Origin: Picocystis sp. L7
Taxonomy: Eukaryota > Chlorophyta > Picocystophyceae > Picocystales > Picocystaceae
Assembly (NCBI GenBank): GCA_020975725.1
Contig: QXJR01000007.1
Coordinates: 248,001 to 312,000 of the forward strand
Direction: 5' to 3'
Length of the DNA: 64,000 nt
The notes under the pieces: model-generated
Database searches by the model: none
Told to the model about the DNA's origin: nothing
Seen by the model: the letters and a program-made list of their open reading frames with translations, nothing else
Translations under genes and position numbers: made by a program
In this document: piece by piece, positions 48,737-59,057 of the stretch
Numbering within the stretch: position 1 is the first letter of the stretch
Layout: the number at the start of each line of letters is the position of its first letter

Positions 48737-49019
48737 CGAATGAGGGCAGCTTGTTAAAGCACGTTTTTCTACACCTTGAAAGAAGGCGTAGTCTCTGTAG
48801 CTTTGAAGTGCAGCTTTTGAATTGAACACACACCGTCTGATCCCCTTTTTCATACAAGTTGCTTCCATCCGTGCCCTGTTTCTGTCGGTCCTGGTCTGGG
48901 ACCCTTTAGAGAGCCTCATTTTGTCGCCGTTGTCCTGGGTCGAACCAGGGAGGGAATCCAACCGACGAACCAGAGGTGTGGTTTAGGGTTGCAGGTGACC
49001 ATCTGGGAGCGCGGTTACC

Positions 49020-49598
49020 ATGGCCGCACGTCGGGCCGTGATGCGGTGCGCCAGACCCATTGCGACGGCCCTGGCGGGTCCCTGCGCAGCATGGACGGTC
49101 AACGGGGTGGTCTTGAGGCAGCCTGCGAGGATGGATGGCGCCTTGGATTCCGCAGAGAGGACGGCACGTGGCGTGTGGACCACGGTGCGTGGGGTGTTGG
49201 CTCGAGGGAACGAGAACGAGCCACCGCCTTCGTGGATCAAGTGGGCGAGGTTGGCGCTGCTGTGTCTGGCTTTCACCACCGAAGCGTTCGCCACTCCTTT
49301 CCTCGGCCTGATCAACCTGGTCATCATCGGAGTCCTCACGCGACCCAAAGAGAGGTCCATCTACCCTTGGTTGAGGAGATGGCAGGAGGAGCAAGCCGCC
49401 CAACGAGTGGGCGATTTGGAGAAGCTGGGTGCCAAATACAACCCCATCGGAAAGATTAGCTCTGTGGAAGTGCACAACCTGTTGCTCTTCAATGTGGCCT
49501 CGGCCACCACCCTGCTGGATGATCTCTGGTTGGTGGGTTTCTTGGGCGATTGGTGGTTGATCAGGAGCAGTAGCCGCTCCGTGTTCTTCAATGGATAA
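49020..49598 (+). CDS. Unknown membrane protein, probably organellar
   Basis: 192 aa, start at ACCATGG. An Arg/Ala-rich N-terminus (MAARRAVMRCARPIATALA) looks like a mitochondrial or plastid presequence. One clear hydrophobic segment (WARLALLCLAFTTEAFATPFLGLINLVIIGVL, about 73-105) may span once or twice, then a conserved-looking tail YPWLRRWQEEQAAQRVGDLEKLG...NLLLFNVASATTLLDDLWLVGFLGDWWLI. I do not recognise the family. GTTTAGGGTTGC (telo-box-like) lies about 40 bp upstream. Confidence 0.6.
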   Translation: MAARRAVMRCARPIATALAGPCAAWTVNGVVLRQPARMDGALDSAERTARGVWTTVRGVLARGNENEPPPSWIKWARLALLCLAFTTEAFATPFLGLINLVIIGVLTRPKERSIYPWLRRWQEEQAAQRVGDLEKLGAKYNPIGKISSVEVHNLLLFNVASATTLLDDLWLVGFLGDWWLIRSSSRSVFFNG

Positions 49599-49765
49599 CG
49601 ATAACGCGCTACGCGTGTTCCTATCAAAGGTACTGACACACTGCACAGCTGGCACACCACATCGAGAATAAGTTGGGATTCGGAGCTTCCAGCCTGCTCT
49701 CGCACGGCTGCATTGAGGCAATGGAATAGTGAGATTTGTTTTTTTTACAGAAGCTGCATGAAAGC

Positions 49766-50686
49766 TCAATCTTCCTCTTCGTCATCGCCGTTACTGCCCT
49801 TGGACTTCATGCTCCTACGCTTCACACGTCCTGGACGACCACCGCCGAATGGAGAGTCCAGGTCAAAGTCGATGTGCTTCTGCGACTCCACGCGCACCAA
49901 GAAGGACGGCACGTTCACCAACTGCTTTCCAACGCGGATGTGGCGCTGCTTGATGAGCACACGTGCGTGGTGAATGGACTTCGCCAGTCCCAACTTGAAA
50001 ACAAGCGTCTGCAAGCGGCGCTCCAAGAAATCCTGAGGCTTCAAGGTCAAAACGTTATTCAAATCGTTCTGATCGTCGGCCAATAGCCCGTAGCGGTGCA
50101 TACGACGGAGCAGTGCATCTCCTTCGAACATGCGACGAGGATCGTCGTCGTCCAGGGTCAACAGCGTCCTGGCCGCGTTACGGATCTTGGACAGAGCCAT
50201 CTGCACGCGCCAGAGCTCACGCTTGTTGCGTAGACCGTATTCGCCCACCAGCTTCAGCTCCTGGTCCAGACGTTCCTTCTCGAAAGGCCTACGTGGCTTG
50301 AAGGAGGTCTTGCCATCTGGTTCGTCGGACCATCACAGACACGTCGGTGCGATTTTGCGGCAAACCCCGTCGAGGTCCCAAAAAAGCGTCCAGGCGCGTT
50401 CATCCGTCAGTTTCCTTGTCATTCGATCGATTTCTCCTACCTTCGTCTCCTCGTGCGTCCCATCGATCGTCCCATTCCATGTCCAACGCTCCCACGAAGC
50501 CGCCTTTTGCGCTTCTACATGTACATCCCAAACCCTCGTCCGCCGCGGCGGCGCCTGTTGCGTTCGCACGTGCCATCCGTTCGTCCCGTTTCCATCCTTT
50601 CGTCCATCTCCATTCCTTCCTCCCTCTCTTCCCACCCCTGGATCGCGTCCGAACGTACAGTTGCGGTAGTACGCGTTGTGCGGCAT
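49766..50686 (-). CDS. RPS9: 40S ribosomal protein S9 (uS4)
   Basis: 192 aa from two exons: 50686-50659 (28 nt) and 50316-49766, with a 342-nt intron having GTACGT donor and CCAG acceptor. The intron splits the Tyr codon of [13 protein letters not shown], restoring the plant-like N-terminus. The rest is classical uS4: [47 protein letters not shown], the S4 RNA-binding domain [36 protein letters not shown], and [11 protein letters not shown] with an acidic end. It binds 18S rRNA near the decoding centre in the cytosolic small subunit. Confidence 0.95.
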
Positions 50687-52029
50687 CGCGCACTTCGAGG
50701 CTCGACGTCGGCGGCGGCGCAAGAGAGACGCAGGCAGTGGATCCAAGGAGACCCCATAGAGGCGGGGTGTATGCCCCCCTTTGCTCAGAAACCCCGGGGG
50801 ATGGGGAGGGGGACGCGAATGCCCCCCTTCTCGGGGTGGATGGGACCCAGGGGTGCACAGGGAGTGTCCATCGTGGGTACGTACAGTGCAGGGGGAGTGG
50901 AACAGAGGGATGCAGAGCCGTCTTCCCTTGGAGAAAAAGGTGGTCGGAACATCGAACCCGCGGATGGGAGCGATGGAGGCAACAGAGCTCCCCACTCACT
51001 TTGGTCCCATAGGAGGTGCAGTGAAGGCGTGGGAGGTCGTGCATCCGCACAAACACGGGACTGTTCTCTCGGAATCACCGAGTCGTGTGGGCCTACCCGA
51101 TGGATGACGTGGAGAAGACACCAGCGCACGACGGGAAGGAATGGCAGGAAATCACGAGCAAGTGGTGTGCATCCCACCCAAGGTCACCCAGGGACAGGCC
51201 GGTGAACAGGCACGACGACGAGCTCTCAGGGGCGGCAAGGAATGGCCATGCCACCATGATAGCCGGGGACCAATCCACTGACGGGAGTCGCCCAGATGAA
51301 ATAACCTTGTCCTGCCCGCTACCAGAGGTCCGCCAGCTGCTTGGAAAGTCAACCGTATCGTTCGTGTGCGGGCGATGACGGTACCAGACCTCCGGTCGAT
51401 CGTCCCACCTCCTGACACTCTCTCGATCGAGCGATTCGCCGCGGTTCGATGCCGTCACCAAGTCGCGACGTCGACATCCAAGTTGTGGAGGAGAGGTGGA
51501 GTCGGCGTCGTCGCGTTGCCAAGGAATCTGGCTGAAGCAAGTCGTCGACGGTACGAGGAAGCCTCCATCACTGACCTTCCTCGAATCCCCGATCCATGCC
51601 TACTCCAGACCCATCGAATGTGGGAGAATTTCTGACCATCGCCCGATTCTGTGGGACAGATGGGGGGGTCTCCGAATATTCTCGGTTCCCCTTCCATCTC
51701 GTCGATCTCGACCAGGGAACGCATTCGACCGTGATTGGTCGAGAGAAGATCGTCCGATCCGGGAGAGAGCCGGTCTATCGGGGCGTCGAGGTATCGATAT
51801 CGATCGATATCTGTTCCCCGAACGATTGCGATGACCATCGATATCTTTCTACCGGATCCATCCTCCGATCGACCGGGCTTCGAAGGGAACTCGTCGATCG
51901 GCCAATTGGAAGGTTTCACTGGGAAGCCTCCTCCAATCGTTGGGTTCGAACCTTCGGTTGCATCAGGAGAAGCAGATGCCACACGCCCAGGGTCAGTTGT
52001 GTCGTGCGCAGCCTGCATCGTCCGACGTC
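50687..52029. other. Intergenic between RPS9 and LHC
   Basis: 1.34 kb shared by two divergent, presumably strongly expressed genes. Open frames here lack recognisable domains. 51.4-51.9 kb is dense in CGATCG and ATCGAT words, described separately. Confidence 0.4.
51793..51811. promoter_or_regulatory. ATCGATATCGATCGATATC motif upstream of LHC
   Basis: Perfect tandem of ATCGAT units about 220 bp upstream of the LHC ATG, with CATCGATATC again at 51837-51846. Candidate transcription-factor site; related sites precede two other probable plastid-protein genes. Confidence 0.35.
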
Positions 52030-53091
52030 ATGGCGCTCTCCACCTCGGCTCTCCGCGCACCTGTTCTCAGCCGCTCCGTCAGGAGCGTGCGTGGCACACG
52101 CTCCACCGCCGGACGCGGCAATGTGGCCGCTCAGGGTACGATGCACGACGAGCACGGAGACGAACGTCGCGAGCGAAGGCGTTCCGAGGGGATGGAAGGG
52201 AACAACGCACTGCGCAGGAACCTGGACGGAAGTAAACGATCTGAACGGGTTTGTCTGTGCCAGATTCGTCTGTCGAAGCGGGATAGGGATGGTAGAGGAG
52301 CCCTCGACGGTGTCGATTGGAGTAGAGGTCGGCGGAGAGGAGGACGAACGGCTGGTGGGATCGATCCGTCTTTGCCATGCCAGAGCCAACGCTGACACGG
52401 GTGTGGTCTTGCATGCGACGCGTAGCTGCCAAGCAATCTTGGATGCCCGGTGTGAAGCACCCGGAATACTTGGACGGAACTCTCCCAGGGTAAGTTGCGG
52501 TTGTCGCATCCTTCGTGAACGAGCTGGTTCAGTGAGTCTGACACGAAATGTGACCATGTGTTGTTTTGCAGTGATTACGGTTTTGATCCCCTTCGCCTGG
52601 CTGAGGACCCCAAGCTCCTGCAGAGGTACACCGAAGCCGAGCTTCAAAACGGACGTTGGGCAATGCTTGGTGTGGTTGGTATGATCGCTGTGGAGGTGCT
52701 AGGACAAGGCAATTGGATTGATGCAGCTGTGAAGTCTCCCCAGACTTACATGGGCAAGGAAATCCCCCTGTCATTGCCCGTGCTTTGCTTCGTTGAATTC
52801 CTTGCTTTTGCCTTTGTGGAATCCAAGCGTAACGAGGAGACAGATCCGGTCAAGCGATGCTATCCCGGAGGTGCTTTTGATCCACTAGGCTTCTCCAACG
52901 ACCCTGCCAAGTTCGAGCAGTACAAGATCAAGGAGGTTAAGAACGGGCGTCTTGCCATGCTTGCTTTCCTTGGATTCCTCTCTCAGCAGGTTGGCACCGG
53001 CACCGGTCCTGTCCAGAACTTGCTTGACCACATTGGGGACCCATGGCATGTGAATGTGTCCCTCAACAAGGTGGCCTTGCCGTACCTGTGA
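52030..53091 (+). CDS. Light-harvesting chlorophyll a/b-binding protein, LHCI (Lhca) type
   Basis: 229 aa from three exons: 52030-52135, 52426-52489 and 52572-53091, with GT-AG introns of 290 and 82 nt. The spliced reading is continuous: a Ser/Arg-rich transit peptide (MALSTSALRAPVLSRSVRSVRG), then [27 protein letters not shown]. Helix B is EAELQNGRWAMLGVVG, helix C FVEFLAFAFVESKR, and helix A EVKNGRLAMLAFLGFLSQQ, with the Glu/Arg pairs and Asn chlorophyll ligands. The end GPVQNLLDHIGDPWHVNV closely resembles Lhca4-type proteins of green plants. It is a thylakoid membrane antenna of photosystem I. Helix-B ligand position holds Asn-Gly-Arg where many Lhca have His. Confidence 0.93.
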
Positions 53092-53162
53092 AGTCTTTCA
53101 ACATGAAGTAATCATAAACCTTGAAGCTTCCAGTGTCACCCTCTGCTTCGTTCTTAATTTCC

Positions 53163-53852
53163 TCAAAGCATCCCATCTCGGAGATGTCCCATGAAATCGT
53201 TGGTCCTCGGGCGTTGGTCTCCGTGTGTGATGATGTTGTAGAGTATGGTGTACAAGATGACTGCAGTGAGACCCCAGATCCTGTTGTTGGGGTCGTTCGA
53301 ATTGAACACAGGGAGATCAAACCCACGGGGGTGCTTCCAAGTCGACTGCTTGGTAGTGTCCAGAAGTTCGGACAAGGACAACGTGAAAACTTCGTCCACT
53401 TCGTCCTGGTTGGCTTGCTTTTGGATTTCATCCACTTCTATCTCGCCCAAGTAACCGACATAAGTAGACACCACAAGGTGGCCCTTCCCGGGGAAGTCGT
53501 GATACCGTCCTAGCATTTCTACGTCGAGCTCAGATCCGAGTTCCTCCCGACACTCCCTCAGCGCAGTTTGTGCGAAGCTGGTGTCTTTCTCATCCGCCAT
53601 ACCGCCTGGGAAGCATACCTCTCCCGCGTGATTGTTCAGTGCGGTGCTTCGTCGTGTGAACAGGACGCTGGGCACGCCACACACGGTGCAAAGGGGCACG
53701 AGGACGGCCGCTCTCCTCGTCGGGACGTCCAATGGACCCGTCCCTCTCGAGGCTGCTTTCAAAAACTCCTTTTTCTCCACGTCCACTCTGTCCAACTGCC
53801 TCCTGATTCGCATTCGACCTGCGTCGTCCAGAAGACTGCGCACCAGCGCCAT
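53163..53852 (-). CDS. Nudix hydrolase, coenzyme A pyrophosphatase type
   Basis: 229 aa. Nudix box GGMADEKDTSFAQTALRECREELG preceded by LFTRRSTALNNHAGEVCFP, the UPF0035/CoA-type arrangement of NUDT7/8 and plant NUDT11/15/22. It would cleave CoA or oxidised CoA to phosphopantetheine and 3',5'-ADP. The motif Glu residues (REELG) are intact. No obvious targeting peptide or peroxisomal SKL end. It converges on the LHC gene with 71 bp between stops. Its upstream region is where the second transposon landed. Confidence 0.88.
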   Translation of the reverse strand: MALVRSLLDDAGRMRIRRQLDRVDVEKKEFLKAASRGTGPLDVPTRRAAVLVPLCTVCGVPSVLFTRRSTALNNHAGEVCFPGGMADEKDTSFAQTALRECREELGSELDVEMLGRYHDFPGKGHLVVSTYVGYLGEIEVDEIQKQANQDEVDEVFTLSLSELLDTTKQSTWKHPRGFDLPVFNSNDPNNRIWGLTAVILYTILYNIITHGDQRPRTNDFMGHLRDGML

Positions 53853-53980
53853 GTCCTCCTCTGCTGTTCGATCCGGGATGTCTTCCTCGGGTCATCCCCC
53901 GACTCCATCGATCAACCGAACCAGGGCTCCTCCTTTCAACCGATCCACGATCCCCATCAAAGACACCGGACCACCCCGTT

Positions 53981-54764
53981 CACCCCACCGCCACTTCGGG
54001 GAAGCGTGAGTCCTCTGGCTTTTTCTTCACATCAGGCCTGTTCCCCCTTCGTTTTTGTGGTGTTTCTGGGTGATTCGACGAGGAGAATCCGAATCTGAGC
54101 TTGGTTGGTCCTGGATCGTTCGTCTTTCCGGTGAACTCGGCGCGGCTGGCTCGGGGGTGTTCCAAAATTCACCCTTTTTGGGGCGTTTTGGCCAGGCGGT
54201 TGAACATGCGCTTCATGGCACCAGGAGCATCGACTCTCGATGTGCTTTTTCTCATGAAGGTGTCCTATCTCTCCGTCTTTCCTCTCCTAAAGTTTGGCGG
54301 TCCGGTTCCTCGTGGATGCCTGGCTGCCGTTGGGAAGGTGCGAAGAAGCGGTGCCGTTTGGGCTTCCCACCACCTGCCGGTGGGTATTTCCTCTATAAAT
54401 CGCGTCAGGCAGAATTTGGGCAATTTGAGAGTACCATTCAAAAGAACGCGCCGAAACCTATCCAACGAGCCATCGTTTGTTGGATTTCAACCGATATTCG
54501 AAGAGATACGCGCATCGAAAGAAAGGAGAACCCGCCAGGGGAAACGAGCCAGGATCCAGGACCCAAAGACCCTGGGACGTACGCGGGCCTCCCGGCGCTT
54601 GCACGGGCCGAACCAGGCCGGGATCCATCGATCAAAACCGTGCAAAACAGAGTGCTCTACAACTTCGATTGGAACGGCAACGTCCGGAAAGGCCCTCCCG
54701 AGGCTCCACGGATCCCGCAGCGACACCCCCTCTCTCCCTATGAAGAAAAAGTGGCGGTGGGGTG
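53981..54764. repeat. Family 2 direct repeat, left copy
   Basis: 784 bp, ends CACCCCACCGCCACTT / AAGTGGCGGTGGGGTG. It contains CTCTATAAATCG (54391-54402), a TATA-box-like site on the plus strand, pointing into the element interior but opposite to the transposase. A 264-codon frame crosses it but looks non-coding. Confidence 0.75.
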
Positions 54765-55374
54765 GGTAAGGGCTTGCTGCCGAGGCCACCGCGGACGTAT
54801 GGCGCCTTGGATGGCTACGAAACTCTGGGAGACCTATGAAGTGAGCTAGAGGAATACTGTACCGGATGGGTAGCTCCTGAAACGCTGTGGTGGCTGAGAA
54901 AGGACGACCACAGTTTGGTGCTGAAAACAGGCCGAAACTCAGTGATTCAGGCCTGTCCTCCAGGGAGAGGCTTTTAGGCATACCGTACGAACCACGACGT
55001 TTTTGGCCACAAAAACTGGAGGGTAGTTGAATCACATGTCAGGAGTAGTGCTCACGGAGTTTGGTTACGATCCGCTTTCGCAAGGATCCCCGAGAGCCTG
55101 GGGAGGGAAGCCTGGGGGTGTGTCTTGAGAGGTCCCATGAGTCCCATCAACGGGGCCGAGCCCCAGGCTGGCCTTCTCAAGCCGTTTCAGCTGCATGCAA
55201 GCGTTCACAGGGGCTCCATTAGTTGATTTGAGCTACGTGGAGCAGCTACAAGTCCGTAGGAGCCCAACACACGACTCCATGGGGGTGACTGGTTTTGAGC
55301 GAGAAACGGAAGGAAGAACAGACAGAAACTTTCAAGTCAAATTACAAGACAAGCCATTTTCTCATGGGAGGCAA

Positions 55375-56616
55375 TCAATACTTGGTGAACTCCCCACGGT
55401 TGAGGATGACCTCTTCAAGCCTCTTGGGCATGGTTTTGAGGAGCTTTGATCCAAGCCCCTCTTTGGAGAGCTCCTTCCATGCACGAAAGGTGCAGGTTTT
55501 GAGCTCTTCCAAGGTGGTGGGTCCCATGGCTTCCACCCTCCTGTCCAAGCAAGACCACACGTTTTCAATGGGACTAAGATCAGGGCTGAGAGAGGGCCAA
55601 TCCAACATGAGATCCACGTGAGCTTGAGTGGAGAGCTCCACCAACTTGAGAATGGTGGCCTTCGATCGATGGGCCCCATCCCCATCCTGTTGAAAGGTCC
55701 AAGGGGCCTTCTTGTACAACCTGGTGCCCTCCTTCATCAGCCAAGGGAGGACTTTTTCTGCGTACTCCTGCTGTCCTACACCCTTGGACACCTTCCCTTG
55801 TCCATCCTTGAAGTCACTGGGCTGCCCGGTGGTCCCCGTGACTGTCATTAGGCCTGTGAGTCCACGAGCACACACCCCACCATACACTTTGATTCGTGGG
55901 GGGGCCTTGTTGTACTCCACGAGGGGTGTGGTACCAGGAGGGACTAGGGTTCGTTTGGAGCCTTTGTGCTTGGTGGTTCCCAGGTAAATTTGGTGGGCAT
56001 CCGTGAAAAGAACCCGCTCAAAACCATCCCCCAAGTGCCGTTCCGCAAACTTCACTCTATTGGCCTTGTGTGAGGCTTGCAACTTCATCACCTTTTTTTG
56101 GACCTTGGTCTTCACCCCCAAATCCTTCAACAGCCGTTGCAAGGTCCTCAACGGTACTCTCCGTCCGTACCGTGCTTCCCACTCGTTCATGACGTCCCTT
56201 GTCCCCATGGCCTGGCCTTCAAGTGCACGAGACTTGAGCAAGTTGCACAGCCACTTGTCATGACCACGGGCATAAGAGAGGGAACGGCGTTTCGAAGAGG
56301 GGGAAGCTTTGGGCTTACGATCCTTCACCCAAGACTTCACTGTCACCCAACTCCGCTTCATAACCTTGGACGTGGCGGAGAGATTCCCACTCAGCACCTT
56401 GTACGCCGCTTTGGTGGCCTGGATGGCCGCTTCCTCCATGAGGCCTGGTGATGGCTTTTTTGTGCGCTTCTTCCCCATCACGAAGCGCTTTGCCTTGAAC
56501 TCCGGTCGGTGCTGTATTTGGTCTTTCCTCTTTCGATTCCACCCCATAATCCTCCCTTGCTCACCCTGTGTGCTGGGGGAGGGGAGTTGACAGCACCCCC
56601 CCTCCAAACCTGCCAT
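55375..56616 (-). CDS. DDE transposase, Tc1/mariner/IS630 type (family 2)
   Basis: 413 aa, intact. The N-terminal ~55 residues are extra and basic relative to the family 1 protein. Helix-turn-helix segments follow (AIQATKAAYKVLSGNLSATSKVMKRS; LRTLQRLLKDLGV). Catalytic triad: FTDAH (D206), FQQDGDGAH (D311), SPDLSPIENVW (E351), again 39 residues between second D and E. About half the residues match the family 1 transposase, including DLGV, FTDAH, VTGTT and QQDGDGAH blocks. No intron. The start may instead be the ATG of MGWNRKRK (56547). Confidence 0.9.
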   Translation of the reverse strand: MAGLEGGCCQLPSPSTQGEQGRIMGWNRKRKDQIQHRPEFKAKRFVMGKKRTKKPSPGLMEEAAIQATKAAYKVLSGNLSATSKVMKRSWVTVKSWVKDRKPKASPSSKRRSLSYARGHDKWLCNLLKSRALEGQAMGTRDVMNEWEARYGRRVPLRTLQRLLKDLGVKTKVQKKVMKLQASHKANRVKFAERHLGDGFERVLFTDAHQIYLGTTKHKGSKRTLVPPGTTPLVEYNKAPPRIKVYGGVCARGLTGLMTVTGTTGQPSDFKDGQGKVSKGVGQQEYAEKVLPWLMKEGTRLYKKAPWTFQQDGDGAHRSKATILKLVELSTQAHVDLMLDWPSLSPDLSPIENVWSCLDRRVEAMGPTTLEELKTCTFRAWKELSKEGLGSKLLKTMPKRLEEVILNRGEFTKY

Positions 56617-56800
56617 ACCTACCAGCGGTGACTCTCGGGGGCACTGCCACTCGCTGAGTGACGGCAGGACAACGAGATTTGGCAGGTGAATTGTACATCG
56701 TCCAGATCAACTACGGTTTGAATTTCAGGACCAGAAACCTCGTACTTCGGGCGCCACGCCCCCCCCAATCCAGCAGATCCCGAAACACCCCCCGCGTACC

Positions 56801-57584
56801 CACCCCACCGCCACTTCGGGGAAGCGTGAGTCCTCTGGCTTTTTCTTCACATCAGGCCTGTTCCCCCTTCGTTTTTGTGGTGTTTCTGGGTGATTCGACG
56901 AGGAGAATCCGAATCTGAGCTTGGTTGGTCCTGGATCGTTCGTCTTTCCGGTGAACTCGGCGCGGCTGGCTCGGGGGTGTTCCAAAATTCACCCTTTTTG
57001 GGGCGTTTTGGCCAGGCGGTTGAACATGCGCTTCATGGCACCAGGAGCATCGACTCTCGATGTGCTTTTTCTCATGAAGGTGTCCTATCTCTCCGTCTTT
57101 CCTCTCCTAAAGTTTGGCGGTCCGGTTCCTCGTGGATGCCTGGCTGCCGTTGGGAAGGTGCGAAGAAGCGGTGCCGTTTGGGCTTCCCACCACCTGCCGG
57201 TGGGTATTTCCTCTATAAATCGCGTCAGGCAGAATTTGGGCAATTTGAGAGTACCATTCAAAAGAACGCGCCGAAACCTATCCAACGAGCCATCGTTTGT
57301 TGGATTTCAACCGATATTCGAAGAGATACGCGCATCGAAAGAAAGGAGAACCCGCCAGGGGAAACGAGCCAGGATCCAGGACCCAAAGACCCTGGGACGT
57401 ACGCGGGCCTCCCGGCGCTTGCACGGGCCGAACCAGGCCGGGATCCATCGATCAAAACCGTGCAAAACAGAGTGCTCTACAACTTCGATTGGAACGGCAA
57501 CGTCCGGAAAGGCCCTCCCGAGGCTCCACGGATCCCGCAGCGACACCCCCTCTCTCCCTATGAAGAAAAAGTGGCGGTGGGGTG
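56801..57584. repeat. Family 2 direct repeat, right copy
   Basis: Same 784 bp as the left copy, offset 2820 bp, apparently identical. TATA-like CTCTATAAATCG at about 57211-57222 here points toward the SDR gene. Confidence 0.75.
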
Positions 57585-58002
57585 GTTGGACGTGTCGGAA
57601 CCCGATCCACAAACCCCACGTCCATCGAACCTTGCTAAACCCTAAGCTTAACTACTCGACCGACCGACACGTGCAGACGAGCGTCGGTGCCGCGTCGCAA
57701 AGCAGGCCGCCGTCGCTTCGCGAGGATCGCTTGCAGTACATCAAGAAGGGAAGCTCTCTGGAAGGGCGTTGGATTGTTTGGGATCGAAGGAAACGAGCGA
57801 AAGAAAGTACGACGGGACCGCAGAGCCATCCCGTCCTCGCTCCTTCGTCTCGGACCAATTCGCCTAGGCGACAAACTCGACGATCGAAGACGAACCGTAA
57901 GGACGATTACGTGCACAGGAAACACTTCAAGAGAGACAATCAACCCGGATTTGTGCTTCTTACTTTCGAGGGTGGAGTCGCGAAGCGGGAGTGAACTGCG
58001 AA
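57585..58002 (+). promoter_or_regulatory. SDR upstream region with telo-box
   Basis: 418 bp between the transposon and the SDR start. AAACCCTAA (57637-57645), the plant telo-box, is followed at once by GCTTAACTACTCG. The insertion separates this region from the Nudix promoter. Confidence 0.35.
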
Positions 58003-58904
58003 ATGGAGGTCTCGTCACTGTTCAACGTTTCGGGAAAACAAGTGGTGGTCACGGGAGGTGGGCGAGGTATTGGACGGATGATCGCAGAAGGATTCGCAGC
58101 CAATGGTGCGAAACTCGTCCTATGTTCGCGTAACGTCCAGCAGGTAGGGGCACCAGAAGCGAAACGCGTGGAAATGCACGTTGAAAGGTACTGACTGACC
58201 GAACGGGACAGTGCGCCGCGACAGCAGAAGACATCAACTCGAGATATCCAGGGAGTTGTGTGGGCATCCAAGCTGATTTGAGCACGAGGGAAGGGTGCAT
58301 TGAACTTGCGAAACGAATCGGGGAAGTTTTCAAAGAGGTACAAATCCTTGTGAACAATTCTGGAACATCATGGGGCGCCCCCTTGGAAGAAACTCCAGAC
58401 GAGGCCTGGAACAAGGTCTTGGCACTCAACGTGAAGGCTCCGTTTCATCTAACCGTGGCCCTTTTGCCACTCCTTGACAAGGGATCCAAGCCAAATGACC
58501 CAGCGAGGGTCATTAACATTGGATCCTCTGCTGGCATCCGGCCACAGGCATTCCCTACCTTTGCATACGATACCTCGAAAGCGGCAATTAATTTCTTGAC
58601 ACAAAAGCTTTCCTACTGGCTCGCGCGCAGGATGGACAAGGGAGGGTGCTCCATAACTGTCAACTCTATTGCACCAGGGTATGTTCCGACGAAAATGTCG
58701 AAACAGCTAGGTACGTACGGCATGTCGGGCGATCGTCTGAACTCTGTTCAGCCGTTGCCAAGGACCGGGGGAGCAGAAGATATGGCCGGAGCGGCCCTGT
58801 TCTTGTCATCACGCGCAGGGGCATGGATCACTGGGACAGTCCTGGTCGTGGATGGTGGACTGCTGGCAACGCCACCAGGAGTTTCCTTGAGTGCCAAGCT
58901 GTAG
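58003..58904 (+). CDS. Short-chain dehydrogenase/reductase
   Basis: 277 aa from two exons: 58003-58143 and 58212-58904, joined in phase across a 68-nt GT-AG intron (CAG/GTAGGG...GACAG). NADP(H)-binding GGGRGIGR near residue 20, NNSG, catalytic Ser in IGSSAG and YxxxK in FAYDTSKAA, then PGYVPTKM and the DGG end typical of classical SDRs. It resembles 3-oxoacyl-ACP reductase-like or RhlG-like members. Substrate cannot be assigned from sequence. No obvious targeting peptide. Confidence 0.88.
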
Positions 58905-59057
58905 CTATCCTCCTTCTGTAGTCGAGCCACAATCTGCATGCGAATATGCAGTAGAAGGTTCTGCTCATGACGCATTCGAAAGGTACCAGCATTAAAGATA
59001 CGAATACTTATTTGTTACTTTATTGGATGTTGTGCTGTGCAATCGTACATTTCGCTA

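Larger units (their letters stand above)
53981..57584 (-). mobile_element. Composite-looking Tc1/mariner-type transposon with long direct repeats (family 2)
   Basis: 3604 bp. Two near-identical 784-bp direct repeats (53981-54764, 56801-57584) flank 2036 bp containing one transposase. The outer ends are perfect 16-bp inverted repeats, CACCCCACCGCCACTT, and the flanking bases are GTT on both sides (53978-53980 and 57585-57587), consistent with a 3-bp target duplication. Each direct repeat is also a complete inverted-repeat-bounded unit. It sits between the divergent Nudix and SDR genes. Architecture equals that of the left-edge array with one internal copy. Confidence 0.82.

Noticed and set aside
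54055-54849. 264-codon frame in the family 2 direct repeat (and its twin at 56875)
   Set aside because: Sequence is low-quality as protein, competes with another long frame in the same strand, and neither resembles any family.
53981-57584. LTR retrotransposon, because of long direct repeats at both ends
   Set aside because: The interior encodes a DDE cut-and-paste transposase and no reverse transcriptase or Gag-like protein. The repeat ends are 16-bp inverted repeats rather than TG...CA.
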